Positions 54,581 through 63,242 are shown, counted from the first letter of the stretch. The stretch: 64,000 nt of DNA from an uncultured Muribaculaceae bacterium (GCA_910588245.1 CAJUQP010000014.1:1-64000), one strand, 5' to 3'. A program made the numbers and translations. Notes: generated by a model from the sequence alone, not told the origin.

Positions 54581-55174
54581 ATGCTGAATTTAGTTTTATT
54601 CGGAGCGCCGGGCAGCGGCAAAGGCACACAAAGCGCGCGGCTCATAGATGAGTTCGGCCTCCACCACATCTCCACGGGAGAGGTGCTCCGCGACCATATA
54701 AAGCGCCAGACAGAACTCGGCAAGATCGCCGACAAATATATTTCTGAAGGACAGCTCATACCCGACGACCTCATGATAAGCATTCTCGATGAGGTGCTTG
54801 AGAAAGAGGCGAAAGGGAAAGCCGGTGTGATTTTCGACGGTTTCCCCCGCACCATCCCCCAGGCCGAGGCCTTGAAGGAACTTCTTCAGAAGAGAGGCAC
54901 GGATCTGCATGCCGTAGTCGGACTTGAGGTGCCCGAAGAGGAACTTATCGAGCGTATGCTCAACCGAGGCAAAGAGACAGGACGTGCCGACGACAATATG
55001 GAAACCATAAAGAAACGTCTTGACGTATACCACAACCAAACCTCTCCCCTGCGCGACTATTACTGCAAGGAGGAGAAATATCTCAAGATAAACGGATCGG
55101 GGGTGGTAGACGACATCTTCAACGAAATCGCCGACAATATTTGCGCGAAGACAGGCGTGCACCGCAAAAAATAA
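54581..55174 (+). CDS. adk: Adenylate kinase
   Basis: The 197-residue enzyme balances ATP, ADP and AMP. The P-loop GAPGSGKGTQ is at about 7-16, the AMP-binding segment is HHISTGEVLRDHI, and FDGFPRTIPQAEAL is the core. The LID is of the short type (IERMLNRGKETGRADDNMETI) without zinc-binding cysteines. Length is as expected for a short-LID form. It is followed after 30 bp by the start of the PorE-like gene, within which its own transcription terminator appears to lie. Confidence 0.97.
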   Translation: MLNLVLFGAPGSGKGTQSARLIDEFGLHHISTGEVLRDHIKRQTELGKIADKYISEGQLIPDDLMISILDEVLEKEAKGKAGVIFDGFPRTIPQAEALKELLQKRGTDLHAVVGLEVPEEELIERMLNRGKETGRADDNMETIKKRLDVYHNQTSPLRDYYCKEEKYLKINGSGVVDDIFNEIADNICAKTGVHRKK

Positions 55175-55197
55175 TATACGGCCATCCGTAAACGTTT

Positions 55198-55233
55198 TAT
55201 AGCCATGAAGAGACTTCATGGCTATATTTTTTT
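55198..55233 (+). terminator. Intrinsic terminator that contains the start codon of the PorE-like gene
   Basis: TATAGCCATGAAG (55198-55210) pairs perfectly with CTTCATGGCTATA (55214-55226) around an AGA loop, followed by seven T (55227-55233). This is a canonical terminator. The ATG at 55205-55207 of the next gene is in the left arm, and the T-run codes for part of its signal peptide (Ile-Phe-Leu). It can both stop adk transcripts and hide the start codon, so it may act as an attenuator. Confidence 0.85.
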
Positions 55234-57178
55234 ATCCCTGCTGGCCTTCGTAGCCACGGTCATGTCATCATGCCGCTCAGCGAAGCTCAGCGAGGCCGAC
55301 GCTGCTTTTGAGAGAGGGGAATATTTCGACGCGCAGAAGATCTACCGCCAGGTCTACAACCGGCTTGACAGCCGCAAAGACCGGCAGCGACGCGGTGAGG
55401 TCGCATTTGCCATGGCCAGATGCTACACGAAACTCAACATGGCAGACAGGGCTGCGGCCGCATGTCAGAACGCGATACGCTACGGCTATCCCGACTCTAC
55501 TATCTATCTGATGCTCGGTCGTGCTCTCCAGGCCACGGGGAAATATCAGCAGGCCATAGAGGCATACGATGACTTCATGCGCTACCGTCCGGAAAGCCGG
55601 TTGGCCGAAGAAGGGATAAGGGGATGCCGCATGGCAATCGGCGCCAAAGAGAGAGGCGCGACACGCTATGTGGTGAGGAATATGAAGACCCTCAACACAC
55701 GAAGGGCTGACTATGCCCCGATGTTTGCCGGCACCGATTTCGACCGTCTGTATATCACCTCGACATCTGAGAAAGCCTCCGGTCAGAAAGTATCCGGGAT
55801 AACAGGAATGAAGAACGGCGACATTTTCGTGAGCCGCAAAGACGAGCGCGGACAATGGCAGCGTCCCGAGGCGGCCAAGGGGGAGATAAACAGTGATGCC
55901 GACGAAGGCATAGTAAGCTTCTCTCCCGACGGGCAGACAATGTATCTTACACGTGCGCCGCGCTCGGAATCTCACGACACTTCCGTTGAGATCATGACCT
56001 CGCGGCGCACGGACGCCGCCTGGAGCGCACCGCAACCCTTCCCCATCGGCACCGACACCCTCTCCGCCATAGGTCATCCTTCAGTGAGCCGCGACGGCAA
56101 CTGGCTTTATTTCGCATCCGACCGGCCCGGAGGATTCGGAGGTCTCGACATCTGGCGCATAAGTCTCACGGAACCTGGCGCAATGCCACATAATCTCGGG
56201 CCGCAAATCAACACGGAGGGGAACGAGTCGTTCCCTTTCTCGCGCTCCGATTCTCTGCTATATTTCGCTTCAGACGGACATCCAGGCTTCGGAGGTCTCG
56301 ACATATTCAAGGCCACCCTCAACTCTACGGGCGACTACTGGAGTGTGGACAACATGGGAATGCCTGTCAACAGCCGCGGCGATGACTTCGGCATAACCTT
56401 CGGCCCGGGCGAATCGGGATTTCTGAGCTCAAACCGTGACGACGCCCGCGGACACGACCATATCTACAGTTTTGAGCTTCCCGATCTCCGCATATTCATA
56501 TCAGGAAGGGTGATGGATCGTGACGAAGAACCGGTCGCGGGCGCCGTGATACGTATCGTGGGCGACGACGGTACGAACCAGAAGGAGACCTCGCGCGATA
56601 ACGGTTCTTTCCGGTTCCGTCTCGACAGAGGTGTGAGATATGTGATGAAGGCTGGCGCCCCCGGGTATCTCAACCTCAAGCAGGAATTCACCAGCGACGC
56701 GGCGGAGGAAGATGCCGAATATGCCGTTGATTTCATCCTTACCGCGCTCAATAAGCCTCAGGTGGCGGAGAATATCTTTTATGACTTCGACAAGGCCACG
56801 TTGCGTCCGGAGTCACGGACCGCACTCGATGAGATCGTACAGATACTCCGCGACAATCCTTATATCACTATGGAGATGGCATCGCACACCGACCGGAAGG
56901 GGTCGGAAGAATACAATATGAAGCTCTCGGAGAGGCGCGCGCGAAGTGTGGTGGACTATCTCATAAAGGCAGGTATAGAAGAGGAGCGGCTCTCCCCGAA
57001 AGGCTACGGGAAAAGCCGCCCCAAGACGGTCACAAAAAAGATCGCGCGGGAGTATCCGCAATTTCCGGAAGGCACATCTCTGACAGAGGAATATATCCTT
57101 ACCCTGTCTCCGGCCGACCGCGAAGCCGCCGACCAGATAAACCGCCGCACGGAATTTCTCGTAAAGGTTAAAGAGTAA
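55205..57178 (+). CDS. PorE-like OmpA lipoprotein (TPR, beta-propeller, CRD, OmpA domains)
   Basis: The 657-residue lipoprotein has a lipobox VMSSC (Cys23), TPR units (about 28-130), and a WD40/PD40-type propeller (about 165-420) with repeats such as SFSPDGQTMYLTRAP, DGNWLYFASDRPGGFGGLDIW and LYFASDGHPGFGGLDIF. A carboxypeptidase-regulatory-like domain (about 430-510) and a C-terminal OmpA domain (YDFDKATLRPESRTALDEI, MEMASHTDRKGSEEYNMKLS) follow. This domain order is that of PorE of the type IX secretion system. Similar proteins without a T9SS role also exist, so the name is tentative. The start must be 55205, since the next Met would remove the signal peptide, and it lies in a terminator stem. 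The gene ends Val-Lys-Val-Lys-Glu within repeat tract R7. Confidence 0.88.
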   Translation: MKRLHGYIFLSLLAFVATVMSSCRSAKLSEADAAFERGEYFDAQKIYRQVYNRLDSRKDRQRRGEVAFAMARCYTKLNMADRAAAACQNAIRYGYPDSTIYLMLGRALQATGKYQQAIEAYDDFMRYRPESRLAEEGIRGCRMAIGAKERGATRYVVRNMKTLNTRRADYAPMFAGTDFDRLYITSTSEKASGQKVSGITGMKNGDIFVSRKDERGQWQRPEAAKGEINSDADEGIVSFSPDGQTMYLTRAPRSESHDTSVEIMTSRRTDAAWSAPQPFPIGTDTLSAIGHPSVSRDGNWLYFASDRPGGFGGLDIWRISLTEPGAMPHNLGPQINTEGNESFPFSRSDSLLYFASDGHPGFGGLDIFKATLNSTGDYWSVDNMGMPVNSRGDDFGITFGPGESGFLSSNRDDARGHDHIYSFELPDLRIFISGRVMDRDEEPVAGAVIRIVGDDGTNQKETSRDNGSFRFRLDRGVRYVMKAGAPGYLNLKQEFTSDAAEEDAEYAVDFILTALNKPQVAENIFYDFDKATLRPESRTALDEIVQILRDNPYITMEMASHTDRKGSEEYNMKLSERRARSVVDYLIKAGIEEERLSPKGYGKSRPKTVTKKIAREYPQFPEGTSLTEEYILTLSPADREAADQINRRTEFLVKVKE

Positions 57179-57208
57179 AGGTTAAAGGAACTCTTTAACC
57201 TTTACTTA
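57161..57208. repeat. Heptad-repeat hairpin R7 between convergent genes
   Basis: GTAAAGGTTAAAGAG (57161-57175) pairs perfectly with CTCTTTAACCTTTAC (57191-57205) around a further AAAGGTT unit. The stop codons of the PorE-like gene (57176-57178) and of cysS (57202-57204) both lie in the element, so it serves two convergent genes and is the smallest tract of the family. It may act as a bidirectional terminator. Confidence 0.85.
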
Positions 57209-58677
57209 AGGCTCCACTCCACGCCGTTCTTGGTGTCTTTGACATCGAAACCGAGGGCTGCGAGTTTATCACGGATGAGGTCGGATGTGGCCCAGTCCTT
57301 GGCAGCCTTGGCATTCTTGCGCACCTCCATGAGGAGATCCACGGCTCCTTCATAAGCCTTTGCCGCAGAAGCGTTCTCTCCCTCGGCATTCATCTTCATG
57401 CCAAGAATCTCCACAAGGAAGATATCGAAAAGATGGCGCAGCCGCGAGAGATCCGCTCCGGAAAGACGCACGCTGCCGTCGGTGGCGGAGTTGATGATCT
57501 TGCATGCCTCGAAGAGCTGTGCGATCACCTGCGGGGTATTGAGGTCATCATCCATAGCTTCATAGCATCGCGTCTGGAAATCCGGCACCTCTATGGTCGA
57601 CTTCTCGGCAGGCATGAGATTCTGCAGACGGCGATAACCGTCTGTGATCTTCTGGAGAGCCTTCTCCGCTGCCTGCAGGGCGGCGTTGGAGAAATCTACT
57701 GTGGAGCGGTATTGTGCCTGAAGAATGAAAAACCGGATCACCATAGGCTGATATGCCTGCTCAAGCAGAGGATGGGAGCCTTCAAAGAACTGCTCGAGAG
57801 TTATGAAATTGTTGTAACTCTTCCCCATCTTCTTACCGTTGATGGTGATCATGTTGTTGTGCACCCAGTATTTGACTGCCTCGTGTCCCTGCGCGGCAAC
57901 ACTCTGGGCAATCTCGCACTCATGGTGCGGGAAAAGGAGGTCGAGTCCGCCGCCATGTATGTCGAAACATTCGCCAAGATATTTCTCCCCCATCGTAGAG
58001 CATTCGAGATGCCATCCCGGGAATCCCTCGCTCCAGGGAGAGGGCCAGTGCATGATATGCTCCGGCGACGCCTTTTTCCAAAGGGCGAAGTCAAGCGGAT
58101 TGCGCTTCTCGTCCTGGCCGTCGAGCGAACGCGTGGTGGAGAGCAGATCCTCGATATTACGGCCCGAGAGCTTGCCATAACGGTGGTCGCGGTTGTATTT
58201 CTCCACGTCGAAATAAACCGACCCCTGGCTCTCGTAGGCGTATCCTGCCTCGAGAATCTTCTTCACATATTCAATCTGCTCTATGATATGGCCGGAGGCA
58301 TGAGGCTCAATGCTCGGAGGGAGCACGTTGAGCGCCTCCATGTCGTGATGATAACGGTTGAGATAGAGCTGCACCACCTCCATCGGTTCGAGTTGCTCGA
58401 GACGCGCCTTCTTGGCGATCTTGTCCTCGCCCGAGTCGGCATCATGCTCGAGATGACCCACATCGGTGATATTCCTGACGTATCTCACCTTATAGCCCAG
58501 GTGACGCAGATAGCGGAAAAGGATATCGAAAGTGATCGCGGGGCGTGCATGCCCGAGGTGTGCGTCGCCATATACAGTAGGCCCGCACACATACATGCCC
58601 ACATGGCCTTCATGGATAGGCTTGAAAGGCTGCTTGACGCGTGTGAGCGAATTGTAGAGCGTAAGGTTGTTGTCCAT
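57202..58677 (-). CDS. cysS: Cysteinyl-tRNA synthetase
   Basis: The 491-residue class I synthetase charges tRNA-Cys. The ATP motif HLGH appears in CGPTVYGDAHLGHARPAITF, and the KMSKS loop reads KKMGKSYNNFI. Zinc-binding residues are expected from CGPTVYG, ECSTMG and HHECEIA. The C-terminal helical domain has LNTPQVIAQLFEACKIIN. Length is normal. The gene ends inside repeat hairpin R7. Its start is followed upstream by a strong hairpin at 58702-58737, which probably ends the DUF3467 transcript. No clear promoter box was found for cysS itself. Confidence 0.97.
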   Translation of the reverse strand: MDNNLTLYNSLTRVKQPFKPIHEGHVGMYVCGPTVYGDAHLGHARPAITFDILFRYLRHLGYKVRYVRNITDVGHLEHDADSGEDKIAKKARLEQLEPMEVVQLYLNRYHHDMEALNVLPPSIEPHASGHIIEQIEYVKKILEAGYAYESQGSVYFDVEKYNRDHRYGKLSGRNIEDLLSTTRSLDGQDEKRNPLDFALWKKASPEHIMHWPSPWSEGFPGWHLECSTMGEKYLGECFDIHGGGLDLLFPHHECEIAQSVAAQGHEAVKYWVHNNMITINGKKMGKSYNNFITLEQFFEGSHPLLEQAYQPMVIRFFILQAQYRSTVDFSNAALQAAEKALQKITDGYRRLQNLMPAEKSTIEVPDFQTRCYEAMDDDLNTPQVIAQLFEACKIINSATDGSVRLSGADLSRLRHLFDIFLVEILGMKMNAEGENASAAKAYEGAVDLLMEVRKNAKAAKDWATSDLIRDKLAALGFDVKDTKNGVEWSLK

Positions 58678-58701
58678 TGGGTTAGATGCTTATAGATTTG
58701 A

Positions 58702-58737
58702 CATATCCTGCCGGCGCCAAAGCCCCGGCAGGATATG
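58702..58737 (-). terminator. Hairpin between DUF3467 and cysS
   Basis: CATATCCTGCCGG (58702-58714) pairs perfectly with CCGGCAGGATATG (58725-58737) around a 10-nt loop. It lies 22 bp after the DUF3467 gene and 25 bp before cysS, with only a weak T-run (TCAAATCT). It may end the first transcript or act in the cysS leader. Confidence 0.6.
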
Positions 58738-58758
58738 ATGTCCATCTGTGGTTTATGT

Positions 58759-59052
58759 TCAGTTGTTGCCTATTCCCTGATTCTTGCGGGGAAGGATCTC
58801 GCCGAACTGAGCCTCATATTTCTTGATATTGTCGGTCAGGGCGAACATGAGCTGCTTGGCGTTCTCGGGGCTCATGATGATGCGGCTCACCACCGGAGCC
58901 TGGGGCATGCCGGGAGCGGCGAAGATGAAGTCCATGAGAAACTCGTTGGGACCGTGGCCGATCATCGCGAGGTTGCTGTATTTGCCGTCGGCGATCTCGG
59001 GACGGAGCTGGATCTGAAGCTGGTTCTGGTTCTGATTTTCTGGATTTGCCAT
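58759..59052 (-). CDS. DUF3467 protein
   Basis: The 97-residue cytoplasmic protein has no signal peptide or helix. It is rich in Gln/Asn at the start (MANPENQNQNQLQIQLRPE), followed by the family core YSNLAMIGHGPNEFLMDFIF and VVSRIIMSPENAKQLMFAL. The core resembles a small beta-sandwich with a helical end. DUF3467 has no proven function to my knowledge. The gene has its own promoter and a structured leader and stands alone between two hairpins. Confidence 0.88.
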   Translation of the reverse strand: MANPENQNQNQLQIQLRPEIADGKYSNLAMIGHGPNEFLMDFIFAAPGMPQAPVVSRIIMSPENAKQLMFALTDNIKKYEAQFGEILPRKNQGIGNN

Positions 59053-59090
59053 TTTATGAGTTTTTATCTGTTATTGATGATTGTGAATGC

Positions 59091-59107
59091 CCGGCACTGA
59101 GTGCCGG
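59091..59107 (-). promoter_or_regulatory. Small hairpin in the DUF3467 leader
   Basis: CCGGCAC-TGA-GTGCCGG is a perfect 7-bp stem with a 3-nt loop, between the inferred transcript start (near 59145) and the ATG at 59052. It could stabilise the mRNA or affect its translation. Confidence 0.5.
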
Positions 59108-59151
59108 AGACGGTCCGGCGACTATATAGGGCGCCTTCATGTTTTGGAACG

Positions 59152-59183
59152 CGAAGATAACTAAAAAGCGTCACATTTGCAAA
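59152..59183 (-). promoter_or_regulatory. Promoter of the DUF3467 gene
   Basis: On the minus strand TTTG (59180-59183), 20 bp, TATCTTCG (59152-59159). The -7 box has one mismatch to TAnnTTTG. The -33 box lies just before the end of the LolD-like gene (59189). Confidence 0.62.
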
Positions 59184-59188
59184 CCCTC

Positions 59189-59881
59189 TTACACTTCCGG
59201 CGCTTCTGCGGATGTCGTTTTCTCCATACTCGACACAATCCGGCCGTCGGCCATCTCCACAGTACGGTCGGCGATAGAGGCCATGTCGCGGTCGTGGGTC
59301 ACCACCACGAATGTCTGTCCGAGTTCCTGCCGGAGGCGCTGTATCACGTCCTGGATCTCCCGGCGGTTGTGCGAGTCGAGACTGCCTGTAGGCTCATCGG
59401 CAAACACGACACGCGGACGGTTGACAAGGGCTCTGGCTATTGCGGCGCGCTGTTTCTCACCTCCCGAGAGTTCCGAAGGCCGGTGGTCGAGACGATGACC
59501 CAGACCGAGATCATCGAGGAGGCGCCGCGCTTCCGCGAAAGCCTCCCTCTTTTTCCGCCCCGCGATCAGCGCGGGCATCGCCACATTTTCCAGTGCCGAG
59601 AATTCAGGAAGCAACTGATGGAACTGGAAGACAAAACCTATGTGAAGATTGCGGTATTCCGAGAGTTTCCTGTCCTTGAGGGTGAGGAGATCGGTATCGT
59701 CAAACCATACACTTCCAGAATCGGGGCGGTCGAGAGTACCCGCAATCTGAAGCAGGGTGGTCTTTCCGGCCCCTGAAGGGCCTACGATAGCCATGATCTC
59801 CCCTTCGGGAATCACAAGAGAGACATCATGAAGCACGGTCAGAGGTCCGTATGATTTGGTTACATTTCTTATTTCAAGCAT
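59189..59881 (-). CDS. LolD-like ABC transporter ATP-binding protein
   Basis: The 230-residue ATPase has Walker A GPSGAGKTT (about 34-42), signature LSGGEKQR, Walker B VVFADE and D-loop GSLDS. The pattern places it in the LolD/MacB group. In lipoprotein export, LolD works with LolC/LolE, but no permease gene is adjacent, so its partner must be elsewhere. It starts 18 bp after the TcdA gene and is the last of the small minus-strand cluster before the DUF3467 promoter. Confidence 0.9.
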   Translation of the reverse strand: MLEIRNVTKSYGPLTVLHDVSLVIPEGEIMAIVGPSGAGKTTLLQIAGTLDRPDSGSVWFDDTDLLTLKDRKLSEYRNLHIGFVFQFHQLLPEFSALENVAMPALIAGRKKREAFAEARRLLDDLGLGHRLDHRPSELSGGEKQRAAIARALVNRPRVVFADEPTGSLDSHNRREIQDVIQRLRQELGQTFVVVTHDRDMASIADRTVEMADGRIVSSMEKTTSAEAPEV

Positions 59882-59899
59882 TTAAACATATCTTTTCTT

Positions 59900-60658
59900 T
59901 TATACTCCGGTGATCCTTCTCACGGCATAGTTGGCCAGGAAAATTCCGAATATGGCCGGGATAGTGGCTATTGTGCCATAGGAAGTGCGTTTGTTGATAG
60001 TGTTAACCTCGAGAAGGGAATGCGACATCGGTTTCTCCGTACTTGCCACGACCTTGAGTGGCCTGCGCAATCCCTCCGCCTTAAGTTTCTGGCGCACAGC
60101 CCTGGCAAGGCCGTCCTCACGGGTCTCCCAAAGATCGAAATAACCGATCTTGGTGGGATCTACCCTTCCTCCGGCCCCCATTGAGGAGATGAGGGGGATA
60201 TGGTTGGTCAGACAATGGGATATGAGGGCGGTCTTGGGACCTACCGTGTCGATGGCGTCGATCACAATGTCATAATGACGGTCGTGGAAAAGTCCCGGAA
60301 TGCTTTCCGCGGATAGAAACTCCATACGGGAATCTATACGCGCTTCAGGGTTGATGTCGTGAAAACGTTCGGCAAAGAGAAACACTTTGGATTCTCCTAC
60401 AGTGGAACGCGTGGCAATCAGCTGGCGGTTAATATTGCTCTCCGCCACAGAGTCGGCATCGATAAGGGTGAGACGGCCTACACCTGTGCGCACAAGCATC
60501 TCGGCGGCATATCCACCTACGCCACCGACCCCGACCACCAGCACAGAGGCGGCGCGCAGGGCATCCACACCCTTCTCTCCAATGAGACGAAGGGTGCGGT
60601 CGTTCCAGTTCTCGGAATCCTGCGACGGCTCCATCGACGGTGTCACTGCGTGATCCAT
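59900..60658 (-). CDS. tcdA: tRNA threonylcarbamoyladenosine dehydratase (TcdA-like)
   Basis: The 252-residue ThiF/E1-like enzyme activates the carboxyl group of t6A in tRNA with ATP to form the cyclic ct6A. The nucleotide motif GVGGVGG lies near 42-48, and DADSVAESNINRQL is the family signature. The C-terminal YGTIATIPAIFGIFLANYAV is also typical. The first ATG (60658) overlaps the upstream metal-binding gene by 16 bp. A second ATG at 60634 would avoid the overlap, and the eight residues lost are not conserved-looking. Translational coupling is likely in either case. Confidence 0.9.
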   Translation of the reverse strand: MDHAVTPSMEPSQDSENWNDRTLRLIGEKGVDALRAASVLVVGVGGVGGYAAEMLVRTGVGRLTLIDADSVAESNINRQLIATRSTVGESKVFLFAERFHDINPEARIDSRMEFLSAESIPGLFHDRHYDIVIDAIDTVGPKTALISHCLTNHIPLISSMGAGGRVDPTKIGYFDLWETREDGLARAVRQKLKAEGLRRPLKVVASTEKPMSHSLLEVNTINKRTSYGTIATIPAIFGIFLANYAVRRITGV

Positions 60659-60858
60659 GAACCTTTGAAGCCTGTCTCCTCAAGCGTCTTTACAACCTCG
60701 GCGGCTTTAGCCGCGTCGTCAGGCACTCCATGGTTCTCAAGAATCTTGTCGGCTGTGGAGAGATCGAGGCTCCACTCCTCATTGGGGAAACGGCTGTTCA
60801 TAGCCTTAAGGATGGCTGCGGAACAGCCGGCACATTTCGCGTTTGTCTTGAATTTCAT
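60643..60858 (-). CDS. Small heavy-metal-associated (HMA-like) protein
   Basis: The 71-residue protein has a metal site KCAGCSAAI (Cys9, Cys12) followed by the helix and strand pattern of an HMA fold. It differs from classical copper chaperones by an insertion-like segment LSTADKILENHGVP. The adjacent CopA gene, 100 bp upstream, suggests that it delivers or binds copper. It overlaps the TcdA gene by 16 bp. The stretch before it is repeat tract R8. Confidence 0.85.
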   Translation of the reverse strand: MKFKTNAKCAGCSAAILKAMNSRFPNEEWSLDLSTADKILENHGVPDDAAKAAEVVKTLEETGFKGSWITQ

Positions 60859-60860
60859 AT

Positions 60861-60979
60861 CTTTGTAAAGGTTAAAGGGTTGATGGTTAAAGATGAAAGG
60901 GGTGAGGAGGGAGAGTTGAGGAGGGAGGGAAATGATTCTAAACTTTAAACTTTAAACTCTAAACTTTAAACTTTAAGCT
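60861..60979 (-). repeat. Heptad-repeat tract R8
   Basis: From the start of the HMA gene the plus strand reads TGTAAAGGTTAAAGGGTTGATGG, then GAGGAGGGAGAGTTGAG units, then (from about 60938) AAACTTTAAACTCTAAACTT units. The latter reach into the copA coding end: the stop codon TAG and the last residues Leu-Lys-Phe-Lys-Val are spelled by the repeat. Confidence 0.85.
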
Positions 60980-63187
60980 CCGAAGCCGCAGCGAGTTCAT
61001 CACCACGCAGACGGAGGAGAATGCCATCGCTGCAGATGCAATCATTGGGGTGAGCATTATTCCGAAGGCGGGATAGAGCACTCCGGCTGCAAGGGGAATG
61101 CCAAGCACATTGTAGATGAACGCCCAGAAAAGATTCTCCTTTATCACCTTGAGTGTGGCAGCTGAAAGACGCAATGCCCGCGGTATATAGAGAAGACGCC
61201 CTGACACTATCGTGACCTGAGCCACCTCAATCGCGATATCACTGCCGCCACCCATGGCTATAGCCACATCTGCCTCGGCCATCGCCTGAGAGTCGTTGAT
61301 TCCGTCACCGGCCATTGCCACGAAGTGCCCTTCAGACCGGAGACGCCTTACAGCATCTTGTTTACCCTGCGGCATAACCCCCGAGATCACCTCCTCTATG
61401 CCAGTCCGGGCCGCAACATATTCAGCGGTCGCCCGGCGGTCGCCCGTAATAAGGACAGTACGCACTCCCATATCCTTGAGAACCGCCACAGTCCGCGCGG
61501 CGTCAGGGCGCACAGTATCGGCCACTTTCACAGCCATCAGCGCGACACCCTTTCGTCCCACGAACACTACTCCGGCCCCCTCTCCGGCCCATAACACAGC
61601 GAGACGGGAGAGTTCCTCCGGCACATCCGCCCCCTCCTCAGCTGCGAGGGCCTCATTGCCAATCCACACAGCGTCGCCCTCTACCGAGCCACGTATCCCC
61701 TTTCCGGGGATATTGTCGAGGCTGTCAGGCTGGAGGGGCGCCTCCCCTCCGAGACCCTCCGATGCCCATTCCGCCAAGGCGCGGGCAAGAGGATGGGTGG
61801 AGCGTTCCTCCAAGGCATATACTGCCCTGAGCAACTCGCGGTCGGGATCAGTGCTGCATTCCGTCACTTTCGGGCGTCCTTCCGTAAGCGTACCGGTCTT
61901 GTCTATTGCAAGCACATCGACATTCTTAAGCTCCTCAAGCGCCGCGGCCTCCTTGATAAGTATGCCCGACGAGGCCCCACGCCCGATGCCGACCATTACC
62001 GCAGTGGGCGTAGCCAGGCCAAGCGCGCAGGGGCACGCTATGACAAGCACTGACACCGCCGCGAGCACAGCCATCGGCAGGTAACCCTCCCCGAAGGCTG
62101 TCCAAACGACAAAAGTCAGCACAGACAGCGCTATCACGACAGGCACGAACACCCTGCTTATGCGGTCGACAAGACGCTGCACCGGGGCTTTCGAGCCCTG
62201 CGCCTCCCTGACGCACTCGATGATGCGGGCAAGCTCCGTGGCGGCGCCCACTTTAGTGGCTTCAACGACAATGGTGCCATTGATGTCGAGTGTTCCTGCC
62301 GACACTGTGTCGCCGGATGCCTTCTCGACACCTTCAGGTTCGCCGGTAAGCATACTCCCGTCGACCGAGGCCACTCCCGACACGACCTTGCCGTCGACCG
62401 GGATACGGTCGCCGGGGCGCACAGAGAGCATGTCGCCGGGAACTATCTCTCCGATGCGCACGGTGCGGACATTTCCGTCAGGATCGACAAGACGTGCCTC
62501 GGAGGGCTGCAGTCCCATCAGGGCTCGAATGGCATCCCCGGTGTCGCGGCGAGCGCGTCCCTCAAGGAATTTGCCGGTGAGCACGAACGCTATTATCATG
62601 GCCGAGGCCTCGTAGTAAAGGTCGGCGGGGATACCGCGTGAGGTGAAGTAGGAGGGGTCGAGAGTGTTGAACAACGAGAAGAGGAAACTGACGAGTGTGG
62701 AGACCGCCACCAGAGAGTCCATGTCGGGACGGCGTTGGAAAAGATGGCGCAGACCGTTGACGTAGAAGCGGCGGCCGCTCAACACCATCACGGCGAGGGC
62801 AAGAGCCATCTGCACATAACTGTCGCCGGGGAAATGGACATGGAGCATGCAGATAACACTGAGAGGGATCGTGAGCGCCCAGGCGATCCACAAATCCCTC
62901 TTCATGCGCCGGTATTGCCGCAGCTCCGCGTCGCGTTTCTCCTCCACGGCTTCCGCGGCCGACCGCGCCACGATCATCTCGTAGCCTGCCTCCCGCACGG
63001 CTTGCGCAACCTTCTCGGGCGAGGTGACAGAGGGATCCCAGGAGAACGACACCTCCGAGGAGGCGAAATTCACAGCAGCCGACTCCACGCCGGGCTGTTC
63101 TCCGACGGTCTTCTCGACAGTGCCGGCGCAGACGGCACACATCATACCCGTCACGGGGAAAATACCTTTCTTTATATTGTCTTTCAT
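60959..63187 (-). CDS. copA: Copper-transporting P-type ATPase
   Basis: The 742-residue pump exports Cu(I) from the cytoplasm. One N-terminal HMA domain (about 8-75) has the site MMCAVCAG. Eight membrane helices are expected, with the ion-binding CPC in VIACPCALGLATP. The phosphorylated Asp is in DKTGTLTEG, the hinge is GDGINDSQAMAEADVAIAMG, and HP occurs in STHPLARAL. The C-terminal LRSLKFKV is encoded by heptad-repeat sequence (R8), so the original 3' end was probably altered. The HMA protein gene downstream is likely to be co-transcribed. It is probably induced by copper. Confidence 0.96.
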   Translation of the reverse strand: MKDNIKKGIFPVTGMMCAVCAGTVEKTVGEQPGVESAAVNFASSEVSFSWDPSVTSPEKVAQAVREAGYEMIVARSAAEAVEEKRDAELRQYRRMKRDLWIAWALTIPLSVICMLHVHFPGDSYVQMALALAVMVLSGRRFYVNGLRHLFQRRPDMDSLVAVSTLVSFLFSLFNTLDPSYFTSRGIPADLYYEASAMIIAFVLTGKFLEGRARRDTGDAIRALMGLQPSEARLVDPDGNVRTVRIGEIVPGDMLSVRPGDRIPVDGKVVSGVASVDGSMLTGEPEGVEKASGDTVSAGTLDINGTIVVEATKVGAATELARIIECVREAQGSKAPVQRLVDRISRVFVPVVIALSVLTFVVWTAFGEGYLPMAVLAAVSVLVIACPCALGLATPTAVMVGIGRGASSGILIKEAAALEELKNVDVLAIDKTGTLTEGRPKVTECSTDPDRELLRAVYALEERSTHPLARALAEWASEGLGGEAPLQPDSLDNIPGKGIRGSVEGDAVWIGNEALAAEEGADVPEELSRLAVLWAGEGAGVVFVGRKGVALMAVKVADTVRPDAARTVAVLKDMGVRTVLITGDRRATAEYVAARTGIEEVISGVMPQGKQDAVRRLRSEGHFVAMAGDGINDSQAMAEADVAIAMGGGSDIAIEVAQVTIVSGRLLYIPRALRLSAATLKVIKENLFWAFIYNVLGIPLAAGVLYPAFGIMLTPMIASAAMAFSSVCVVMNSLRLRSLKFKV

Positions 63188-63228
63188 AAGTTTTGACTTA
63201 AACTTGAATCCGGTCTCTTATTATAACG

Positions 63229-63236
63229 CAAAAATA
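63229..63236 (-). promoter_or_regulatory. -7 box before copA
   Basis: TATTTTTG on the minus strand matches TAnnTTTG, 41 bp before the copA start codon and just downstream of the RsmF-type gene. No TTTG was found at the expected distance, so an activator may be needed. Confidence 0.5.
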
Positions 63237-63242
63237 CCGGAT

